Assembly (NCBI GenBank): GCA_002327925.1
Contig: DCVA01000024.1
Span: forward strand, 132,453 to 196,452
Source of the DNA: Anaerolineales bacterium UBA2200
GTDB taxonomy: Bacteria; Chloroflexota; Anaerolineae; UBA2200
DNA length: 64,000 bases
Reading direction: 5' to 3'
Within the stretch, counting starts at the first letter, position 1. Each line of letters begins with the position of its first letter. Position numbers and translations under genes: made by a program. The notes below the pieces were generated by a model that searched no databases, was not told the origin of the DNA, and was given only the letters and a program-made list of their open reading frames with translations. Below are positions 60,782 to 64,000 of this stretch, piece by piece.

Positions 60782-61640
60782 AAGCTGGACCAACGCCCTG
60801 ATTCTTCTCATGGCCTCGCTGGTCGGAGTAGCCGCCTTTGCCTACCCCTTCTTCAGCCCGATGGTGGCGTCCGGGCCAACGGCGACCGCTCACGCCCAAG
60901 ACGCGCCACTGGTCACACTTGTACTCACCCTCTTGTGCGTCATCATCGTCGTGGCTAACCTGACCAGCCGGCAGATGAGCGCTCGAACGGTTGCCGTACT
61001 GGGAGTCCTCAGCGCAGTGAACGCCGTGTTGCGCGCCATCCCGGGACCAGCCGGGTTCTCGGCGATCTTTTTCCTCCTGGCCCTGTGCGGGTACGTCTAC
61101 GGCGGCACATTCGGTTTTCTGATGGGAGTCCTCTCTCTGCTCGTCTCCGCCCTGATTGGTGGCGGGGTGGGGCCCTGGCTGCCCTATCAGATGTTGTCGA
61201 CCGGCTGGATCGGGCTCACCTCCGGATGGCTGCCGAACCTGCGGCGTTGGCCGCGAGCGGAGCGAGTACTGCTTGCGACCTGGGTCGCGTTATGGGGATT
61301 CGCCTTCGGGGCCATCATGAACCTCTGGTTCTGGCCTTATGTCTCCGCCATGCAGGCATCGCCGGGACAGAACTGGGAGCCGGGCCTGAGGTTGTACGAA
61401 GGGCTGAGACGTTACGGGGCCTTCTACGCCACAACATCACTGTGGTGGGACTTGACGCGCGCCGCTGGCAACGCGGCGTTGGTCATATTCCTCGGCGGTC
61501 CCCTTATCAAGGTGCTGAGGCGCTTCAAGCACGTACTGGGTTTTGAGACAGCCCCGTCGGTGGCCGCACCTTGCCTTGACAACTGCGACGGACCTCAGCA
61601 TAATATTGCGCATGACGCGCAAACCACTGAAGGAGGTTGA
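60771..61640 (+). CDS. ECF transporter S component, probable cobalamin type (CbrT-like)
   Basis: A 289-residue membrane protein with about seven hydrophobic segments. Marks of the S-component group are SARTVAVLGVLSAVNAVLRAIPG, GYVYGGTFGFLMGVLSLLVSA and GVGPWLPYQMLSTGWIGL. Similar S components with this wording are annotated as CbrT or ECF substrate-specific subunits; the riboswitch upstream makes cobalamin or a related corrinoid the likely solute. The tail has two Cys (APCLDNCDG). The rubredoxin promoter lies inside its last 70 bases. Confidence 0.85.
   Translation: MRRESWTNALILLMASLVGVAAFAYPFFSPMVASGPTATAHAQDAPLVTLVLTLLCVIIVVANLTSRQMSARTVAVLGVLSAVNAVLRAIPGPAGFSAIFFLLALCGYVYGGTFGFLMGVLSLLVSALIGGGVGPWLPYQMLSTGWIGLTSGWLPNLRRWPRAERVLLATWVALWGFAFGAIMNLWFWPYVSAMQASPGQNWEPGLRLYEGLRRYGAFYATTSLWWDLTRAAGNAALVIFLGGPLIKVLRRFKHVLGFETAPSVAAPCLDNCDGPQHNIAHDAQTTEGG
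61576..61622 (+). promoter_or_regulatory. Promoter and operator candidate for rubredoxin/superoxide reductase
   Basis: Perfect TTGACA (61576-61581), a 17-base spacer and CATAAT (61599-61604), inside the 3-prime end of the S-component gene. The palindrome TTGCGC-5-GCGCAA (61606-61622) overlaps the expected transcription start, a position where a repressor would act. This would let oxygen stress genes be switched apart from the B12 operon. Confidence 0.65.
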
Positions 61641-61642
61641 CG

Positions 61643-61804
61643 GTGAAAAAGTACGAATGCACGGTCTGTGGTTACGTATACGATCCGGCCAAGGGCGACC
61701 CAAAGAACGGGGTCAAGCCAGGAACGCCATTCGAAGATCTCCCCGCCGACTGGGTATGCCCTGACTGTGGTGCGGAGAAGGACATGTTTGAGCCGGTCGA
61801 ATAG
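61643..61804 (+). CDS. Rubredoxin
   Basis: A 53-residue Fe(Cys)4 electron carrier that is too short for many gene finders. CTVCGYVYDP and CPDCGAEKD supply the four Cys; DWVCPDCG is the usual second loop. GTG 61643 follows AAGGAGG. It passes electrons to superoxide reductase (next gene) and to flavodiiron proteins such as that at 53977. It starts two bases after the S-component stop but has its own promoter. Confidence 0.97.
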   Translation: MKKYECTVCGYVYDPAKGDPKNGVKPGTPFEDLPADWVCPDCGAEKDMFEPVE

Positions 61805-61865
61805 CTGACCTGTTCAGCCGCGGCCAAGGACGCACTGGCGCGAATCACCCCATGGAGGAGACCAG

Positions 61866-62255
61866 ATGAAACTCGGTGAACGCATTCAAACTGCCGACTG
61901 GAAAGCTGAGAAGCATGTGCCCGTGATCGAGTGCCCGGACAAGGTCGAGGCAGACAAGCTACTCTCGATCAAGGTAGGCGTGGGAAAAGAGATCGCTCAT
62001 CCCAACACGACCGAGCATCACATCAGCTGGATCGATGTTTACTTCCAGCCAGATGAAGACAAGTTCGTCTACCACGTGGGTCACTTTGACTTCAGCGCAC
62101 ACGGCGAATCGGTCAAGGGAGCCAATCAGGGCCCCGCGTATACGCACCCTGAAGCGGCCTTCTCGATGAAAGTGAATGTGCCCGGAACTCTGCTGGCTGT
62201 GGCCATGTGCAACATCCACGGCCTGTGGGAGAGCTCCAAGACCATCGCCATCTAG
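61866..62255 (+). CDS. Superoxide reductase (neelaredoxin type)
   Basis: A 129-residue class II enzyme that reduces superoxide to peroxide without making oxygen. Iron ligands: His in AEKHVPVI, two His in HPNTTEHHISW, and Cys and His in AMCNIHGLW; the Glu-Lys before the first His is the catalytic pair. There is no N-terminal desulforedoxin domain. GGAGGAG lies upstream of ATG 61866. Its product peroxide might be handled by peroxiredoxins such as that at 38125. Confidence 0.95.
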   Translation: MKLGERIQTADWKAEKHVPVIECPDKVEADKLLSIKVGVGKEIAHPNTTEHHISWIDVYFQPDEDKFVYHVGHFDFSAHGESVKGANQGPAYTHPEAAFSMKVNVPGTLLAVAMCNIHGLWESSKTIAI

Positions 62256-62306
62256 TTCGACGCCCGTTGTACGTACCTTTCCTGTCTCGGCCCTGATAGT
62301 AGAAGA

Positions 62307-62337
62307 GAACCCCGGCCGCGAAAAGCGGTCGGGGTTC
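62307..62337. terminator. Terminator after superoxide reductase
   Basis: GAACCCCGGCCGC (62307-62319) pairs with GCGGTCGGGGTTC (62325-62337) with one G-U pair and a five-base loop, followed by TTCG. It lies between convergent genes and might serve both. Confidence 0.8.
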
Positions 62338-62366
62338 TTCGCCCTGTTGTCAGCGTGACTCCGCAC

Positions 62367-62924
62367 TCACTCCAGATTCATGCTCCGCTGCTTCATCGCC
62401 GCCGATGTCTGGCCCAGACGCTCCATCAGCAGCATCACGACTCCATCAAGTAGCAGAAACAAGGCCTGTTCCCACAGAGTGACCAGAGGCTGCTGCGAGA
62501 CCACCGTCTCCTCGCCAATCGCCGTCTTGCCGCCCAGGCGGACTGCTACCCTGCACAACCTGCCTATCGATGCCTGCGGATCTCGAGTAATTGTCGCCAC
62601 GTCAGCACCGCGCTTGACTGCCAGCTCCGCCACTACGCGCACGGTTGCCGTCTCCCCTGACCCGGAGCACACCAGCAGAAGGTCGCCAGGCCCGATGGGT
62701 GGCATGGTTATGTCACCGACCCAGACACAGCGCAGCCCGAGCTGAGCAAGTCGCATCGCAAAGGCCTGCGCCGCGAGGCCCACCCGGCCAGCGCCAAACA
62801 CAAAGACGCTTCGCGCATTCAACAGCGCCCGCAGGAGAGCCTGCACATCGCCCTCCTGGACCGTGCTCAGGATCCGAGCCACCTCTTGCTCAATTGTCAC
62901 TGCCGCTGTGGCAAACTGCATCAT
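62367..62924 (-). CDS. hxlB: 6-phospho-3-hexuloisomerase-like SIS-domain protein
   Basis: A 185-residue SIS-fold protein. VFVFGAGRVGLAAQAFAMRLAQLG and LLVCSGSGETATV are the sugar-phosphate loop signatures of PHI (HxlB); the length fits. PHI interconverts hexulose-6-phosphate and fructose-6-phosphate in the ribulose monophosphate route. No hexulose-phosphate synthase is in the window, so it might serve another sugar phosphate. GGGAGGG lies right before the start. Confidence 0.85.
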   Translation of the reverse strand: MMQFATAAVTIEQEVARILSTVQEGDVQALLRALLNARSVFVFGAGRVGLAAQAFAMRLAQLGLRCVWVGDITMPPIGPGDLLLVCSGSGETATVRVVAELAVKRGADVATITRDPQASIGRLCRVAVRLGGKTAIGEETVVSQQPLVTLWEQALFLLLDGVVMLLMERLGQTSAAMKQRSMNLE

Positions 62925-62957
62925 CCCTCCCGTGGCCGTCCATTGATCGCTACCAGC

Positions 62958-62963
62958 ATTATA
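62958..62963 (-). promoter_or_regulatory. Extended -10 promoter for the SIS-domain gene
   Basis: On the minus strand TATAAT (62963-62958) is preceded by TGG, an extended -10 element; the -35 region is poor. It lies about 35 bases before the start codon. Confidence 0.5.
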
Positions 62964-63011
62964 CCACCACTAGCGATTGGCGTAGCATCCAACATCACGG
63001 ACAGGCGACAC

Positions 63012-63914
63012 CTAGCGTGGGGCGGACCCTGTGACTTCCACGCCGGCCAGCGTCTCCAGCACGCGGATCACCGCCGAGTGGTCGAGATCCCCCCATCCAT
63101 TGGCAACGACCGAGCTAAACAGCTCGTGCGCCAGCGCTGAAGCCGGCAGCGGACACCCCAGTTCACGCGCCGTCTCGAGCACGATGTGCAGATCTTTGTG
63201 ATGCAGGCGCCCCCTGAACCCCGGGGCAAAGTCCCGCCGAACCACCCTTGGACCGCGTACGTCCATCACCCGCGACTCGGCATAGCCGGCGCCCAGGACC
63301 TGGAGAATGACCGTAGGATCGACTCCGGCCTTCTGACCCAGAACCAGCGCTTCAGACATGGCCACCAGATGCAGCGCCGTCGCGATTTGATTGCAGGCCT
63401 TGACTGTCTGTCCTGCCCCCGAGGGTCCGCACAGAATGGGCTTGCCCAGAACCTGCAGCAGGGGGAGGGCGCGGTCAAAGGCCTGTGTTTCTCCCCCCAC
63501 CATGATCGAGAGCGTTGCGTTGCGCGCGCCCACATCTCCTCCGGATACAGGAGCGTCCATCATGGTGCATCCTGCCTCTTCAGCGCACCTCGTCACTCTG
63601 ATCGCCATGCCGGGTGAAATCGTGGACATGTCGATCAGCAGACTGCCTTTTCTCACGCCGGCCAACACGCCGTCGGGTCCGAGGTACACCTCTTCAACAT
63701 CTGGCGAGTCAGACACCATGGAAATGACGATATCGCTCCGCGATGCCAGCTCTCGGCAGGAGCCGCTTGGCGCAGCCCCTATCGCCATCAGAGGCTCCAT
63801 CTTGACAGACGTACGGTTGAACACGGTCATCGGGTACCCGGCACGGACAAGGTGCGCCGCCATGGGGGAACCCATGACCCCCAGTCCGATAAAACCAACG
63901 TGCTCCTTCTCCAC
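63012..63914 (-). CDS. 3-hydroxyisobutyrate dehydrogenase-family reductase
   Basis: A 300-residue beta-hydroxyacid dehydrogenase. VGFIGLGVMGSPMAAHLVRA is the dinucleotide fold; MDAPVSGGDVGA the substrate loop; GAGQTVKACNQIA carries the catalytic Lys. Family members reduce tartronate semialdehyde or oxidise 3-hydroxyisobutyrate and similar acids. GTG 63914 is chosen because GGAAGGAG lies 6 bases upstream. It stands 87 bases upstream of the SIS-domain gene on the same strand, though that gene has its own promoter candidate. Confidence 0.9.
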   Translation of the reverse strand: MEKEHVGFIGLGVMGSPMAAHLVRAGYPMTVFNRTSVKMEPLMAIGAAPSGSCRELASRSDIVISMVSDSPDVEEVYLGPDGVLAGVRKGSLLIDMSTISPGMAIRVTRCAEEAGCTMMDAPVSGGDVGARNATLSIMVGGETQAFDRALPLLQVLGKPILCGPSGAGQTVKACNQIATALHLVAMSEALVLGQKAGVDPTVILQVLGAGYAESRVMDVRGPRVVRRDFAPGFRGRLHHKDLHIVLETARELGCPLPASALAHELFSSVVANGWGDLDHSAVIRVLETLAGVEVTGSAPR

Positions 63915-64000
63915 GGCCAGCTCCTTCCATTCAGGTGCGTACAGACTATCACACTTGAGCGTGCTTGGCAAGCCCTCGCATTCTATCACGTAAAATGTCA

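Overview
The window looks like a chromosome segment of an anaerobic, Gram-positive-type (single membrane) member of the Chloroflexota, most likely an Anaerolineae relative. The reasons are high GC content with frequent GTG and TTG starts, lipoproteins with Thr/Pro-rich linkers after the lipobox, a Tad pilus locus with no secretin gene, and an anaerobe oxygen-defence set (flavodiiron protein, rubredoxin, superoxide reductase). The taxonomic call is an inference from gene content; no rRNA gene is present.

Layout. 1-24838 is a long catabolic island, almost all on the plus strand: the tail of a sugar-binding protein, a first ribose-type ABC transporter, an M24 peptidase-fold enzyme, a UroD-family protein, three related zinc dehydrogenases around a GntR/FCD regulator, a second complete ABC transporter with two permeases and a lipoprotein receptor, an FMN hydroxyacid-dehydrogenase-like enzyme, a second M24 enzyme, a cupin, two EamA permeases, two split transketolases, a metal-dependent cyclase/hydrolase and an SDR. 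I cannot name the substrate; the set does not match a pathway I know. 24979-28128 holds a GAF/PAS histidine kinase, its OmpR-type regulator and an AIM24-family protein. 28299-38017 is housekeeping: tRNA-Leu(UAG), tRNA-Gly(GCC), tig-clpP-clpX, alaS, a membrane-anchored baseplate-J-like protein, ruvX and mltG.

38125-42336 holds a peroxiredoxin with an in-frame UGA at the peroxidatic position, read here as selenocysteine with a bacterial SECIS hairpin behind it, then a GNAT-like protein, a Na/Pi cotransporter and a lipoprotein with a duplicated domain. 42880-52113 is a Tad pilus locus (flp, two TadE-like genes, rcpC, tadZ, tadV, tadB, tadC, a TPR membrane protein, tadA), followed by a DUF192 gene and an orphan PTS-EIIC-like permease.

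53977-62255 combines oxygen defence with cobalamin uptake. A flavodiiron protein and a convergent haem membrane protein precede a promoter, a cobalamin riboswitch and a terminator that control a five-gene operon: a lipoprotein alpha/alpha-toroid, a DUF4430-like secreted protein, and the T, dual-ATPase and S components of an ECF importer. The first two genes encode, as separate proteins, the two domains that animal intrinsic factor and transcobalamin carry in one chain, so this looks like a bacterial B12 capture-and-import system. A rubredoxin/superoxide-reductase pair follows behind its own promoter. The right end carries, on the minus strand, a 6-phospho-3-hexuloisomerase-like SIS protein and a 3-hydroxyisobutyrate-dehydrogenase-family reductase.
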